Shown here in pieces: positions 17,245 to 26,798 of a stretch of 64,000 bases of DNA. The DNA is taken from assembly GCF_037971845.1 (NCBI RefSeq), contig NZ_CP150227.1, forward strand, positions 4,712,001 through 4,776,000, in the 5' to 3' direction. Each line of letters starts with the position of its first letter. The first letter of the stretch is position 1. The translations under genes were made by a program, and so were the position numbers. The notes below the pieces were generated by a model that had not been told where the DNA came from, did not search any database, and saw only the letters and a list, made by a program, of their open reading frames with translations. This DNA is from Paenibacillus sp. FSL R5-0766. GTDB taxonomy: Bacteria > Bacillota > Bacilli > Paenibacillales > Paenibacillaceae.

Positions 17245-17829
17245 TCATTTCCCGTTGAGTTGTGACCACTTCTGAGTCAGCTCTGCAGGAATATAGGATG
17301 ACATTTGTTTGAGCAGTTCAGCCGGATCAGCTTCCAGACTCCACAGGCTGAGATGCGAGGTGTTGGAGAATCCTTCCTGTACGCTGTGTTCTACCATCTT
17401 CATCAGCGGTCCATAATATCCGTTGACATTCAATAAGCCAACAGGTTTACGATGAATACCGATCTGTGCCCAGCACAGTACCTCGAATAGTTCTTCAAAT
17501 GTACCCATACCTCCGGGAAGTGCAATGAATCCATCGGATAATTCAGCCATCGTAGCCTTCCGTTCATGCATGGTTCCCACTTCAATCAGTTGTGTGAGCC
17601 CTCCATGAACAACCTCGCCCCGGAACAATCCGGTAGGCATAACCCCGATTACCTCTCCCCCTTGCTCAAGAGCAGCATCGGCTACTGCACCCATCAAGCC
17701 CATGCAAGAACCACCATAGACCAGTGCATAACCACTATCAGCAATCTGTTTGCCCAGTTGAATAGCCTTCTCTGTATAATCGGGGTGATTTCCCGGATTG
17801 GAGCCTGCAAAAACAGCTATACGTTTCAT
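17245..17829 (-). CDS. LOG family protein (nucleotide phosphoribohydrolase)
   Basis: 194 residues. Lysine-decarboxylase-like Rossmann fold with the LOG signature PGGMGTFEE near residue 105 and GGSCMGLMG near 40. Family members cleave the N-glycosidic bond of (cytokinin-type) nucleoside monophosphates to base and ribose-5-phosphate; the Bacillus homologue is YvdD. RBS AAGGAG 9 nt upstream. Monocistronic; downstream it meets the YjcZ gene. Confidence 0.92.
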   Translation of the reverse strand: MKRIAVFAGSNPGNHPDYTEKAIQLGKQIADSGYALVYGGSCMGLMGAVADAALEQGGEVIGVMPTGLFRGEVVHGGLTQLIEVGTMHERKATMAELSDGFIALPGGMGTFEELFEVLCWAQIGIHRKPVGLLNVNGYYGPLMKMVEHSVQEGFSNTSHLSLWSLEADPAELLKQMSSYIPAELTQKWSQLNGK

Positions 17830-17861
17830 TGGGTTTCACTCCTTCTCATGATCTATTTAGA

Positions 17862-18075
17862 TTGAACTAAAGAATATTTACACTTGCCACTTCGATGACA
17901 GAACAACCTTCCGATCGCTGTTATCCCCAGATTTTTTGATTCAATTTTACAAAGGTGAAAATCTTGGGATAGCGTATGCTTCCGATGTAGCTTTCTTTCA
18001 GAAAGCTTTTAGGCGAACGCTCCGCTTCTTCAGGTTATTTCTGCCCTCTACGTTCTCGTGTAAATGTTTAGTTCA
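17862..18075 (+). repeat. Dispersed intergenic repeat, copy A
   Basis: About 214 bp. Ends in imperfect inverted repeats TTGAACTAAA...TTTACAC / GTGTAAA...TTTAGTTCAA. Interior holds GATCGCTGTTATCCCC, a hairpin around GATTTTTTGATT, TTCTTTCAGAAAG and GGCGAACGCTCCGCTTCTTC. Same family as copies at 25350 and 48759. Fills most of the 470-bp gap between the LOG gene and the next gene. Confidence 0.85.
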
Positions 18076-18152
18076 ATTGATCCATTTTAATAATATATAA
18101 CATGAATGTTATGGGTATGTACAACGTATAACAGGTTAACAGAACCAATGGA

Positions 18153-18188
18153 CAAAAAAAACCCGACCGTTTGCAGCCGGTCGGGCTC
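18153..18188 (-). terminator. Terminator of the ung unit
   Basis: Perfect 8-bp stem CCCGACCG/CGGTCGGG followed by eight T residues on the minus strand. Confidence 0.95.
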
Positions 18189-18296
18189 CCATTTCAATAC
18201 ACATCAATTTAGAAGGGGTTGTTATTACCTAATATACAGACCAAACATTAAATTCGTATGATCTTTGCATGAAATGAATATTAAATCTTCGTATAA

Positions 18297-18716
18297 TTAA
18301 CGTATCCCACGGCGTGAACGTACGACAAACATATGCTTGTCTTTACGAAGAACCCGACCATCTGCAAGTTCAACCTGATCCTCGTCATGACGCAGAATCG
18401 TCGTGGATAACGCTACAATTTTGGCCCGGCGCCAGATCATAACCTGTGACTTGAAATAGATCGCATTTTCGAACTGAATCGCCTTTTTCATCACATATCC
18501 AACCTTGTGCACTTCAGAACGTGCTTTCTTTAAGGGTAGACTCTCTTCGGGAAGAGGTCTGATCATTGCGATATTGTCAAACGATACCTTAATCCGTTTC
18601 GGTCCGATCCGTACACATTCCGCTTCTTCATCCCACTCGACCAGCGTTCCCTTCAATGGCTCCCGTATGCCTGTTGCACGATATACCGCTACTTTTCGTC
18701 CTATCCAATGTCGCAA
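18297..18716 (-). CDS. Hypothetical protein with Sm-like barrel pattern, about 139 aa
   Basis: GGAGG lies 8 nt before TTG 18716; the ATG 15 bases upstream overlaps that RBS, so TTG is the likelier start. Residues about 5-50 (RKVAVYRATGIREPLKGTLVEWDEE...RIGPKRIKVSFDNIAMIRPL) look like a small beta barrel. The C-terminal half (WRRAKIVALSTTILRHDEDQVELADGRVLRKDKHMFVVRSR) is basic. Begins 20 bp after ung, so co-transcribed with it. No known function. Confidence 0.65.
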   Translation of the reverse strand: MRHWIGRKVAVYRATGIREPLKGTLVEWDEEAECVRIGPKRIKVSFDNIAMIRPLPEESLPLKKARSEVHKVGYVMKKAIQFENAIYFKSQVMIWRRAKIVALSTTILRHDEDQVELADGRVLRKDKHMFVVRSRRGIR

Positions 18717-18735
18717 TGTTCTCACCTCCATCTGT

Positions 18736-19404
18736 CTAGTTTTCAGGTATCTTCCAGTCGATCGGTTCAATACCTTTGGAGGTCAAGAAATCATTGGCTT
18801 TGGAAAAGGGACGACTGCCGAGGAATCCACGATGCGCAGCCAGCGGACTTGGATGTGTAGACTCCAGTACAAGGTGCTTGTCCCTGTTAATAAAAGCACC
18901 TTTCTTCTGGGCATGACTGCCCCATAACATAAATACCATTGGCTCTGAACGTTCATTCAACGCGCGAATAACCGCATCCGTAAACGTCTGCCATCCCAGT
19001 GCCTGATGGGAGTTCGGCTGACCTTCACGAACCGTCAGAACGGCATTTAATAGCAGGACTCCCTGCTGCGCCCAATGAACCAGAGATCCATGATTCGGAA
19101 TTGGTAGGTCCAGATCGGCATGAAGTTCCTTATATATATTTTTCAGAGAAGGCGGTACACGCACTCCCGGTCTAACCGAAAAGCTTAATCCATGAGCCTG
19201 TCCCGCTCCGTGATAAGGGTCCTGACCAATAATAACAGCCTTAACCTGATGATACGGCGTCAGCTTCAGTGCCGAGAACAGGTCTTCTTTGGGCGGAAAG
19301 ACCGTCTGCGTTTTGTACTCGGCGGCGAGAGTGTAACGAATCTTATTAAAATATTCGGCTTCCGTTTCTTCCTGAAGCACCTTGTCCCAATCGTTTCCAA
19401 ACAT
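18736..19404 (-). CDS. ung: Uracil-DNA glycosylase
   Basis: 222 residues. Family 1 UDG: catalytic motif GQDPYHG at residues 60-66 (D62 activates water), LLNAVLTV near 117, and the DNA-intercalating loop HPSPLAAHRG near 183. Removes uracil from DNA in base excision repair. RBS AAAGGAG. First gene of a two-gene unit with the hypothetical protein at 18297. Confidence 0.97.
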   Translation of the reverse strand: MFGNDWDKVLQEETEAEYFNKIRYTLAAEYKTQTVFPPKEDLFSALKLTPYHQVKAVIIGQDPYHGAGQAHGLSFSVRPGVRVPPSLKNIYKELHADLDLPIPNHGSLVHWAQQGVLLLNAVLTVREGQPNSHQALGWQTFTDAVIRALNERSEPMVFMLWGSHAQKKGAFINRDKHLVLESTHPSPLAAHRGFLGSRPFSKANDFLTSKGIEPIDWKIPEN

Positions 19405-19604
19405 ATGTATAGGCTCCTTTCCCCTGATGAATGCAGTTTCGTTCAGCCCAACTACTGGGCTCTTCCTTCTGAGAGCCGCATGTCATGCAACTCATAGACT
19501 ATCCACCATTTTAACATAACCGGGGACAGCAGACCAGAATTGCACATCAGGGTATACGTTCACCTCGAAATAAATCGTATTCTTGCTGCATTCAGTATAC
19601 TTAT

Positions 19605-19640
19605 ACAAAAAAGTCACCTCGCTGTTGCGTGATGACTTGA
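19605..19640 (-). terminator. Terminator of the MalY/PatB gene
   Basis: Stem AAGTCATC/GAGGTGACTT (with a mismatch) followed by TTTTTT on the minus strand; it begins about 6 bp after the stop codon. Confidence 0.7.
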
Positions 19641-19645
19641 TGACT

Positions 19646-20866
19646 TTATACTTGAACGGGCACCTCTTCGACTTCTTTCACAAGCACACTGCTGATTCTT
19701 CGTAACCCTTCCTGAAGGACAGAACGGGGACAAGCCAGATTCAACCGAATACAACCCTCACCATTGGCTACAAACATATGCCCATCTTCGAGCAATACAC
19801 CCGCTTGCTCAGCGAAGAATAAAGGTAAACTTACATTTTGTGGAGCATATGCCGAGATATCAATCCAGGCCAGATACGTGGCTTCCGGGATATGAAAAAC
19901 AGCCAGTGGCAGATGCTGCTTCACATACTGTTCTACGCAGGCGAAATTGGCGTCTAGATACCCTTTTAATTGTTTCAGCCATTCATCACCCATTTCGTAA
20001 GCCGCTTGAGTGGCAGCAATGCTCAGTGGGTTTTTGAAACCATAATGGCGTGCCTGCCAAATGTCTCGAAGTGCTTTGTTCGGAATGATGACATTAGAGA
20101 ACATCAGACCAGCCATGTTGAATGTTTTGCTCGGGGACATACATGTAATGATTCGATCCGTATCCGGGAACAGCTTTGCAAGTGGCGTATGTCTTTTGCC
20201 CGTCCGCAGCAGATCACAGTGAATCTCATCCGAAATGACCCATACGTTGTTCCGCAGGCAGATCTCACCCACACGTTGTAACTCCTCCGTTGTCCAGACG
20301 CGTCCAGATGGATTATGCGGGTTGCAGAAAATACATACCCTTACCTTCTCATCCTTGGCCTTGGCTTCAAAATCCTCAAAATCAATCGAGTAACGCCCCT
20401 GATCGTTGATCATATCCGAACACACCAGTTCAAGATTGTTATGCTCCGCAGCTGACTTGAAGAAACCATAAGACGGGGTTACGATCAGTACTTTCTCATC
20501 CGATTGACAGATATATTCCACCAGTTCATATAAAGCGGGGATGATCCCGTTTGAGGTCTCCAAATGCTCCTTCGCGAAGGACCAGTCATAGTATCTTTTC
20601 ATCCAATTGGAGACAGCTTCGTAGTATGCGGGATCGAATACTTGGGAGTAACCCATGATTCTACGGTCCAGACGCTCCTTAACTGCATCCAGAATCTCGG
20701 GAGGTGTGGCAAATTCCATATCTGCAATCCACATGCGAATAAATTCTACATCTTTGAATGGAAAAGTCATGTCCTTTGTGGCATTAAAAATATATTGACG
20801 GAAACCATCCGTATTCATGGCATTTGTACCTGTGCGGTCTATAATCTCATCAAAGTTATATTTCAT
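19646..20866 (-). CDS. MalY/PatB-type PLP-dependent C-S beta-lyase
   Basis: 406 residues, fold type I aminotransferase class I/II. N-terminal signature FDEIIDRTGTNAMNTDG and WIADMEFATPPEI are typical of the MalY/PatB branch; NPHNPSGRVW binds PLP and SPSKTFNMAG near residue 245 carries the Schiff-base lysine. Members cleave cystathionine or cysteine conjugates to a thiol, pyruvate and ammonia. RBS GAGGAG. Divergent XRE regulator 250 bp away probably controls it. Confidence 0.92.
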   Translation of the reverse strand: MKYNFDEIIDRTGTNAMNTDGFRQYIFNATKDMTFPFKDVEFIRMWIADMEFATPPEILDAVKERLDRRIMGYSQVFDPAYYEAVSNWMKRYYDWSFAKEHLETSNGIIPALYELVEYICQSDEKVLIVTPSYGFFKSAAEHNNLELVCSDMINDQGRYSIDFEDFEAKAKDEKVRVCIFCNPHNPSGRVWTTEELQRVGEICLRNNVWVISDEIHCDLLRTGKRHTPLAKLFPDTDRIITCMSPSKTFNMAGLMFSNVIIPNKALRDIWQARHYGFKNPLSIAATQAAYEMGDEWLKQLKGYLDANFACVEQYVKQHLPLAVFHIPEATYLAWIDISAYAPQNVSLPLFFAEQAGVLLEDGHMFVANGEGCIRLNLACPRSVLQEGLRRISSVLVKEVEEVPVQV

Positions 20867-21115
20867 AGCTTCTGCTCCTCTATCTGCTCAACATTCCATT
20901 GTCGTTTCATGTCGTATTACATCCATTATTCCATGACGCAGGAATTGCATCAAATGTAATACAATCTATTCTGACGAAACAAATAAAGTTAATTGTTTCT
21001 CCAAAATAGGTATTTCGATGAAAAAGTGATATATTTCTCATGTAACATCATTTTTATGAATGACTTTCATCATTTTCACGTACTCTCAAGAAACATTGCA
21101 TAAGGAGAACCAGTT

Positions 21116-21823
21116 ATGAACAATATCAATCAGGAAGTTGGCAAGAAAATACGAAACTTTCGGAAGTGGCGTGGACTGACCATTCAACAGCTTGCAGATC
21201 AGATCTTCAAGAGCAAGGGTACGCTGTCCAAATATGAGAGCGGAGATATTACACTTGATCTGGTCACGTTACATCATATTGCGAACGCGCTCAATATTCA
21301 GGTGGAGCAACTCTTATACCAGGAGCCAAGACATGCTTCTCCCCTGATGAATGCGGTCCCGTCCAGCTTTTTCAAGAACTCCACTCGTTTCTATTCCTAC
21401 TTCTATGACGGGCGCAACAACAGTCTCATTCGTTGTGTCATTGACATGATGGCTCAATCGGATGCCAACCGTTATCGCACCGTGATGTATATGAATGTGA
21501 AGGACTTTGAGAACTATCAAGAGTGCGAGAATATGTATTGGGGCCACACCGAGCATTATGACACTCTCACCACCCTGATTTTGAAAAATCAGGCCACGCC
21601 GCTGGAGAACCTATATATTAATATTTTGGCGTCTTTTCAGGAATCGGAGAAAAAGTGGGGACTGATGGCGGGTGTCTCCTTCAGACCTTTCATGCCGATC
21701 GCGCTAAAAATGTTATTCTCCAGAACCCCGCTGCCCGAGAATCAGGAGTTATATAATGAATTAAAAATCTCAAAGGAAGATCTTCGGACCTTGAAAATAT
21801 ACAACATGCTCGCTGTCACTTGA
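21116..21823 (+). CDS. XRE-family transcriptional regulator
   Basis: 235 residues. Helix-turn-helix of the Cro/CI type at residues about 8-63 (KIRNFRKWRGLTIQQLADQIFKSKGTLSKYESG...IANALNIQVEQLL). The rest is an unrecognised effector-like domain with many Tyr, Phe and Met residues. RBS AAGGAG. Divergent from the C-S lyase, so probably its local regulator. Followed by a bidirectional terminator. Confidence 0.88.
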   Translation: MNNINQEVGKKIRNFRKWRGLTIQQLADQIFKSKGTLSKYESGDITLDLVTLHHIANALNIQVEQLLYQEPRHASPLMNAVPSSFFKNSTRFYSYFYDGRNNSLIRCVIDMMAQSDANRYRTVMYMNVKDFENYQECENMYWGHTEHYDTLTTLILKNQATPLENLYINILASFQESEKKWGLMAGVSFRPFMPIALKMLFSRTPLPENQELYNELKISKEDLRTLKIYNMLAVT

Positions 21824-21884
21824 ACAACGCAGCGCGTCACACATTCTCATATCATATGGGATGGAGACAGTTCCTCCCCATTAG

Positions 21885-21934
21885 AAAAGGCACTTTTATA
21901 AGCTGTTGAAACCAGCTCATAAAAGTGCCTTTTG
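21885..21934. terminator. Bidirectional terminator between convergent genes
   Basis: Very stable stem AAAAGGCACTTTTAT-AGCT/AGCT-ATAAAAGTGCCTTTT, with A/T tracts on both sides. Confidence 0.92.
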
Positions 21935-21975
21935 CTTTGACGCTTATTGGATCGTGGAATAAACGAGACTAACGC

Positions 21976-24897
21976 TTAGTTTTTAATTAAATCCAGCGTC
22001 TCGTCAAACATTTGCTTCTGTTCCTCAATCTTGTTCTCATTACCGATCACACAGCGCTGTTGTTGTTCAAGTATAGCCGATAAAAGCTCAGCAAAACCGA
22101 TAATGTCGCTTTCCTTCGTGCTTAACACTTCGTCACGTTCCTGTTGCAGATCCGCTTCAGTCACATTTGACAGATAACACTCCAGGGAGAAAGCTCCTTC
22201 TCCATAAGGCGTTCTCGGCGTATCAAGATCCTGAATCGCACCAATGATATAACGCGTCATTTCCCGCTCGTCTGCCCGGAAATCGGTCAAATATTGCGGT
22301 ATCTCTTCATATACTTTGTACGTTTTATCGAGATTAGGATCACGATACGATGCAACGTAACTGTCTCCATTGCGTCTAAAGCCTGACATGCAACCATAGG
22401 CTCCGCCTTTGGCGCGGATATTGGTCCACAAGTAATCCAGAGACAGGATTCCCTGCAAGACCCGTAGTGAACCGGTGTATTGATATCCTTTGTCGATATA
22501 ATTGCCCGTTTGCACCACGTACTGCACCTCCGAAGGGGATCGGAATCCTTCCTTATGAGTTGCAGGTGAGAAGGAGAATGCTTCCTTGGCAACCTCATGT
22601 GTGAACAGCTTCGCTTTTAGATCAGATACCTGTTGTTCCAGTCCTTCATATCCCTGCTCATCGGCAGTATAACTGACAAGCAAGTTCTCTGGTCTGAAAA
22701 TATACCCAGTCAACTCTTGCAGACGGGAAGATAACTCTTCTTTTCTAGCCTCAAAATTCGCCTGAAGATCCTCTAACCACTGGTAAAACGCGATACCACT
22801 CACAGCTTCTCTGAAATCCGCAACCGCTGAATGTTTGGACGAAGACCGACCAATTCCCGCAGAGTGTCCGCTATTGATCAGATTACGTTGCAGATTACCT
22901 TTCATCTGAGAGATGATCTCATATAACCGCTTCGAATTATCGAATCGGGATGTGAACACAATTTCTTTGATCATATCAAAGGCAAAGCCAAGCTTGTCAT
23001 ACAACACTTTTGCGTTGAACTCATAGGTCGCCTTGAATTCATTGTGCTTATGCGCATTAGCATAAGATCCAATCCCGCTATGAATACCACCTGAATGGAT
23101 ATGGATTTCATTGGACAGTTCATTGAACGAGTAGTTTTGAGTGTCCACGTAACCCAATACATTCTTGAGCAATCCTGCATACGACAGGAGATGACGTGGC
23201 ACTTCTTTGATATCAAACAGCAGTCTCAGATAACCAATTCCGTTGGTGTAAAGGTTATGATGAAGGATGGTTGTGCCATCGACCTGGTTCACCGTTTGAT
23301 GCAAGGTAGAGGCCTTCGGTTCAATATCTTCAATCGATAACGTCGGAATAACCTGCTGCTGCTCTTTGGTTGAAGGTGTATTCTGATACTCGGCGAGTGC
23401 TTCCGTTTTCTGAATCAACGTCTGGACTTCTTCCTCACTAAGACCGGCCTGAATGGTTTTCAGACGTTCTTTCAACGCTTCCTCCTTGCGTGAGTTCAGC
23501 CCCTTATCCGGGGTAAGCGCTACAAAGGAAGTATGTGTGTTTTGCAATATATACTTCTCAATGAGTTGCTCGAAGTAACCTTCGTTCATTTTTGTCCGCA
23601 GTTCAGCAAATACGTCATTGGCCTCTAAATGGGTGAAAGGTGCATCTTCATCGTACAACCAACTTTGCAGGGAGGAGAATCCGTAGATCAGGCCTTTCGG
23701 CATTCTGCCATAGTCCGCTTCTCTGTGATTGAACTCATACGAGTTAATTCCAGCAAGCAGCGCTTTAGGATCAAAACCTTCTTTTACCACACGCTCGAGC
23801 ACTTCTTTGACCGTTCCCAGGAAATCCTCTTTGCTAGACAGATTGCTCTTCTTCAATCCCACAGTGAATACAGGTTGATACAGGCTGTCATCATACGAAC
23901 CGTAGACGTCCTTCGCGATTCCTTTATCCAGCAAAGCCTGTTTCAATACCGCTCCCGGAGCGTTCAGCAGTGCGTATAACAAAATTTGGAACGAAATGTT
24001 CAGTTCCTTGTCCAGACTTGTGCCGATCACCGCATTGTAGGTCAAGAAGCTGTTATCGACTTCCGATTCCGTACTTCCCGCAGAGTAAGTCTTAACTGTG
24101 TCCACCCGTTCTGCAAAAGCAGGTTGAAGTTGAATGGCCGAATCAATCTCGATTCGATCATATGCACTCAGGTAGTTTTCATCCAGCCATTGCAGCTTCT
24201 CTTCCATATCCATATCCCCGTAGAGATAGATGTAACTGTTGGATGGGTGATAGTATCTCGTGTGGAAATCCAGCAGCCCCTGATAGGTCAGATCCAGGAT
24301 AGCTTCCGGGAATCCGCCAGACTCGGAGGAGTATGTGGTATCCGGGAAAAGGGAGTTCAGCACTTCTCTGCGCACCATTCGTTCCGGTGAAGAAAAGGCA
24401 CCCTTCATCTCGTTATATACAACTCCGTTGTAAGTTAACTCATCATCTGCAGAGGTCAGGTTGTAGTTCCAGCCCTCTTGTAGAAATATCTTTTCATTCT
24501 CATAAATATTTGTATTTAATACCGCATCCAGATATATGTCCATCAGGTTATGGAAGTCATGATCATTACGACTCGCGATCGGATAGATCGTCTTATCGGG
24601 ATACGTCATGGCGTTAAGGAATGTATTCAATGAACCTTTCAGCAACTCAACAAAAGAATCCTTGGCCGGAAATTTCTTGGACCCGCAGAGCACGGAGTGT
24701 TCGAGGATATGGGCTACCCCTGTATCATCTTCCGGAGGTGTGCGGAAACCGATACTGAATACTTTGTTGTCGTCCTGATTGGACAAAAGTACAATTTTGG
24801 CCCCGGATTTCTGGTGTTCAAGCAGATACGCATCCGATTTCAGTTCTTCGATTCTGCGCTCCTGTAACACCTTGTATGGCTTAAGCTGTTTCAACAT
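21976..24897 (-). CDS. M16C-family metallopeptidase (presequence protease type)
   Basis: About 973 residues, four M16 repeats in one chain. The inverted zinc motif HILEH (H63-E66-H67) lies in the first domain, with a distal glutamate expected near NEMKGAFSSPE at 140-150. Length and motifs match PreP/Cym1-like enzymes of Bacillales, which degrade short unstructured peptides in the cytoplasm. Start chosen at ATG 24897 (GGAGG 10 nt upstream); the ATG at 24918 has no RBS. Monocistronic. Confidence 0.93.
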   Translation of the reverse strand: MLKQLKPYKVLQERRIEELKSDAYLLEHQKSGAKIVLLSNQDDNKVFSIGFRTPPEDDTGVAHILEHSVLCGSKKFPAKDSFVELLKGSLNTFLNAMTYPDKTIYPIASRNDHDFHNLMDIYLDAVLNTNIYENEKIFLQEGWNYNLTSADDELTYNGVVYNEMKGAFSSPERMVRREVLNSLFPDTTYSSESGGFPEAILDLTYQGLLDFHTRYYHPSNSYIYLYGDMDMEEKLQWLDENYLSAYDRIEIDSAIQLQPAFAERVDTVKTYSAGSTESEVDNSFLTYNAVIGTSLDKELNISFQILLYALLNAPGAVLKQALLDKGIAKDVYGSYDDSLYQPVFTVGLKKSNLSSKEDFLGTVKEVLERVVKEGFDPKALLAGINSYEFNHREADYGRMPKGLIYGFSSLQSWLYDEDAPFTHLEANDVFAELRTKMNEGYFEQLIEKYILQNTHTSFVALTPDKGLNSRKEEALKERLKTIQAGLSEEEVQTLIQKTEALAEYQNTPSTKEQQQVIPTLSIEDIEPKASTLHQTVNQVDGTTILHHNLYTNGIGYLRLLFDIKEVPRHLLSYAGLLKNVLGYVDTQNYSFNELSNEIHIHSGGIHSGIGSYANAHKHNEFKATYEFNAKVLYDKLGFAFDMIKEIVFTSRFDNSKRLYEIISQMKGNLQRNLINSGHSAGIGRSSSKHSAVADFREAVSGIAFYQWLEDLQANFEARKEELSSRLQELTGYIFRPENLLVSYTADEQGYEGLEQQVSDLKAKLFTHEVAKEAFSFSPATHKEGFRSPSEVQYVVQTGNYIDKGYQYTGSLRVLQGILSLDYLWTNIRAKGGAYGCMSGFRRNGDSYVASYRDPNLDKTYKVYEEIPQYLTDFRADEREMTRYIIGAIQDLDTPRTPYGEGAFSLECYLSNVTEADLQQERDEVLSTKESDIIGFAELLSAILEQQQRCVIGNENKIEEQKQMFDETLDLIKN

Positions 24898-25118
24898 AAA
24901 CTTGAGTCCTCCGTCCATAAGATTGTTTTATTGGTTTTGTGACTTATCGTTCAGCAAGGTAAAGGTAATATATGCCTACGGATAGTATACACCATTGTTC
25001 AGTCTCTTCATAAAAAGCCAGTTAAATGCACCTTCTGATATGTATTATGCAGGGTTTATGTTTATGAGCTGCATGGTGAAGTGGTCAGCAATGAAGTGAC
25101 ATTGATATTAATGAACAT

Positions 25119-25170
25119 AAAAAAAGATCGCATGCAGCTTGGTGAACAAGCGTCATACGATCTTTTTTTT
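25119..25170. terminator. Terminator of tRNA-Leu
   Basis: Stem AAAGATCG-AT/AT-CGATCTTT with T tracts at both ends, immediately downstream of the tRNA. Confidence 0.88.
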
Positions 25171-25174
25171 AAGA

Positions 25175-25260
25175 TGCCGAGGACCGGGATCGAACCGGTA
25201 CGGTAGTCACCTACCGCAGGATTTTAAGTCCTGTGCGTCTGCCAATTCCGCCACCCCGGC
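25175..25260 (-). tRNA. tRNA-Leu (TAA)
   Basis: 86-nt class II tRNA: acceptor GCCGGGG, D arm with GGCGGAATTGGCAGACGC, anticodon stem-loop AGGACTTAAAATCCT (anticodon TAA), variable stem GGTAG/CTACC, T arm CCGGTTCGATCCCGG. CCA not encoded. Confidence 0.97.
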
Positions 25261-25349
25261 ATGGATATTATTTCTTGGCGACAAGAGATATCTTACCATG
25301 AACTAATTAACTTTGCAACACTTTTATTGAAAATAATCTAACTATATAA

Positions 25350-25564
25350 CTTTAACTAATGATTTACACGATAACGGAGAGGACAGAAAAAACTGAAAAA
25401 GCGAAGCGTTCGCCTAAAAGCTTTCTGAAAGAAAGCTACATCGGAAGCATACGCTATCACCGGATTTTCCCTTGAGAAAAGGGAATCGAAAAAATCTGGG
25501 GATAACAGCGATTAGAAGTTATTCTGTCATCGGAGTGCCAGTGTAAATAATCTTTAGTTCAACT
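25350..25564 (-). repeat. Dispersed intergenic repeat, copy B
   Basis: About 215 bp in inverted orientation relative to copy A. Carries TTTAACTAATGATTTACAC at one end and GTGTAAATAATCTTTAGTTCAA at the other, GGCGAACGCTTCGC, TTTCTGAAAGAAAGCT, GCATACGCTATCACCGG and GGGGATAACAGCGAT. Nearly full-length match to copy A. Lies between tRNA-Leu and the stress-protein gene. Confidence 0.88.
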
Positions 25565-25574
25565 TATATAAATG

Positions 25575-25640
25575 AAACAGGCACTGCAAGCGTCAGCTCA
25601 CAGTGCCTAGAAAGTCCGAGTTGCGGTCTCGGACTTCCGG
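25575..25640 (-). terminator. Tandem hairpins after the stress-protein gene
   Basis: Two stems: AAGTCCGAG/CTCGGACTT, then GGCACTG/CAGTGCC followed by TGTTTCATT on the minus strand. Confidence 0.6.
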
Positions 25641-25722
25641 TAAACCAATCTATATTAAGGGAGGTGTGAGATAAGAATACCTCCCCAACATTAAAGAAAC
25701 CTAAAATCAGCCTTAAATTAAA

Positions 25723-26172
25723 CTAAAAAAGTAAAATAGGTCGAACACGAGCAGCTTCTTCCTCACTGCACTCCACGATAACCAAGATATGGTCCTTTAA
25801 CAGCCAATCTTCGTAATACCGCGCATCCTCCTCCGAGATTCCCGCTTCAGTCAGTGTAAGCACCAAATCATCGGTCTCACTCCCAATCTCATTACCAGCG
25901 AGTCTGCGCACTGCATTTCCGATCGACATCGTCTGATCCATTCGCTTCCCCAGACCAGCCAATATGCCTTTCAGAGCGCCAAAGGCACCATCTGTTCCGG
26001 CACCCTTCAAAGGTTTGGGCAGCCCCGTCTTTTCGCTCACCAGCTCCAGATTAAGCTGCTCCTTCGCCACCGCTCCTAAATATTTATCCTTGATCCCTTC
26101 CTCTTTGACCTTATTCAGCATCAATATAGCCTCGTTCTCGGTACGGGCCAGCCCAATGATCAATTTTGTCAT
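25723..26172 (-). CDS. General stress protein-like (YflT/17M type)
   Basis: 149 residues. N-terminal strand-helix KLIIGLARTENEAILMLNKVKEEGI is like the domain of general stress protein 17M and YflT, which are thought to bind or buffer under stress. The central part is glycine-rich (AFGALKGILAGLGKRM), as in low-temperature-induced proteins. The C-terminus (ISEEDARYYEDWLLKDHILVIVEC) is like glycine-zipper stress proteins. RBS GGAGGGG. No enzymatic motif. Confidence 0.7.
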   Translation of the reverse strand: MTKLIIGLARTENEAILMLNKVKEEGIKDKYLGAVAKEQLNLELVSEKTGLPKPLKGAGTDGAFGALKGILAGLGKRMDQTMSIGNAVRRLAGNEIGSETDDLVLTLTEAGISEEDARYYEDWLLKDHILVIVECSEEEAARVRPILLF

Positions 26173-26379
26173 TCCGTTCCCCTCCTTTTACCCTAATATA
26201 ACCCCGTAATCCCCATTCAAAAACGGATCATCCACAGCTAAGACAAATCACCTAGAAGATTGTTGATTTCTCTTCTGGAAATCTATACCTAGTTCTGATA
26301 GACTAGATAAAGAAGACAAATTAACCATTGAAAACATTGACATATGGATTTAACATCTCATAATCAGGAGCAATGACTT

Positions 26380-26604
26380 ATGAAAAAAGAGGTAGAAATT
26401 GCCATCCGGCGCAAGCAACAGATCATGGTTCGTAATACAAGCGGTCAGACGGTAACCGGATTTCCCGAGCGTACCGCTGATACATCCATTCTCTCCTTAC
26501 GTACGGTTCACGGCAGTCTGTGGATACCGTTTGATGAGGTGGAACATGTTACGCGTCTGTTAAGCATCCGGTCTCATCATTTAAGCGGAATGCAACTCGT
26601 TTAG
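26380..26604 (+). CDS. Small hypothetical protein, 74 aa
   Basis: RBS AGGAG 9 nt before ATG. The sequence (QQIMVRNTSGQTVTGFPERTADTSILSLRTVHGSLWIPFDEVEHVTRLL) suggests a small five-stranded Sm-like or YolD-like barrel ending in a helix. Family not recognised with certainty. Ends before a bidirectional terminator. Confidence 0.6.
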   Translation: MKKEVEIAIRRKQQIMVRNTSGQTVTGFPERTADTSILSLRTVHGSLWIPFDEVEHVTRLLSIRSHHLSGMQLV

Positions 26605-26682
26605 TCGGCCCTGTAATCCTTGAAACTCCAGTTCGCGTATAGATACTTTAACTAGATCCATTGATGCCAGCACTTTATACCA

Positions 26683-26714
26683 AAAAACCAGACGCATACA
26701 TGTCTGGTTTTTCT
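26683..26714. terminator. Bidirectional terminator
   Basis: Stem AAAAACCAGAC/GTCTGGTTTTT between convergent genes; same stem core as the hairpin at 5956. Confidence 0.88.
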
Positions 26715-26798
26715 CTTCTACTTATCCTGTAGCACGCTGCCACTGACCTCACAACAAAGGACTGACTATCCTTGTTTCTGCCCAACCATATCCTGTTG

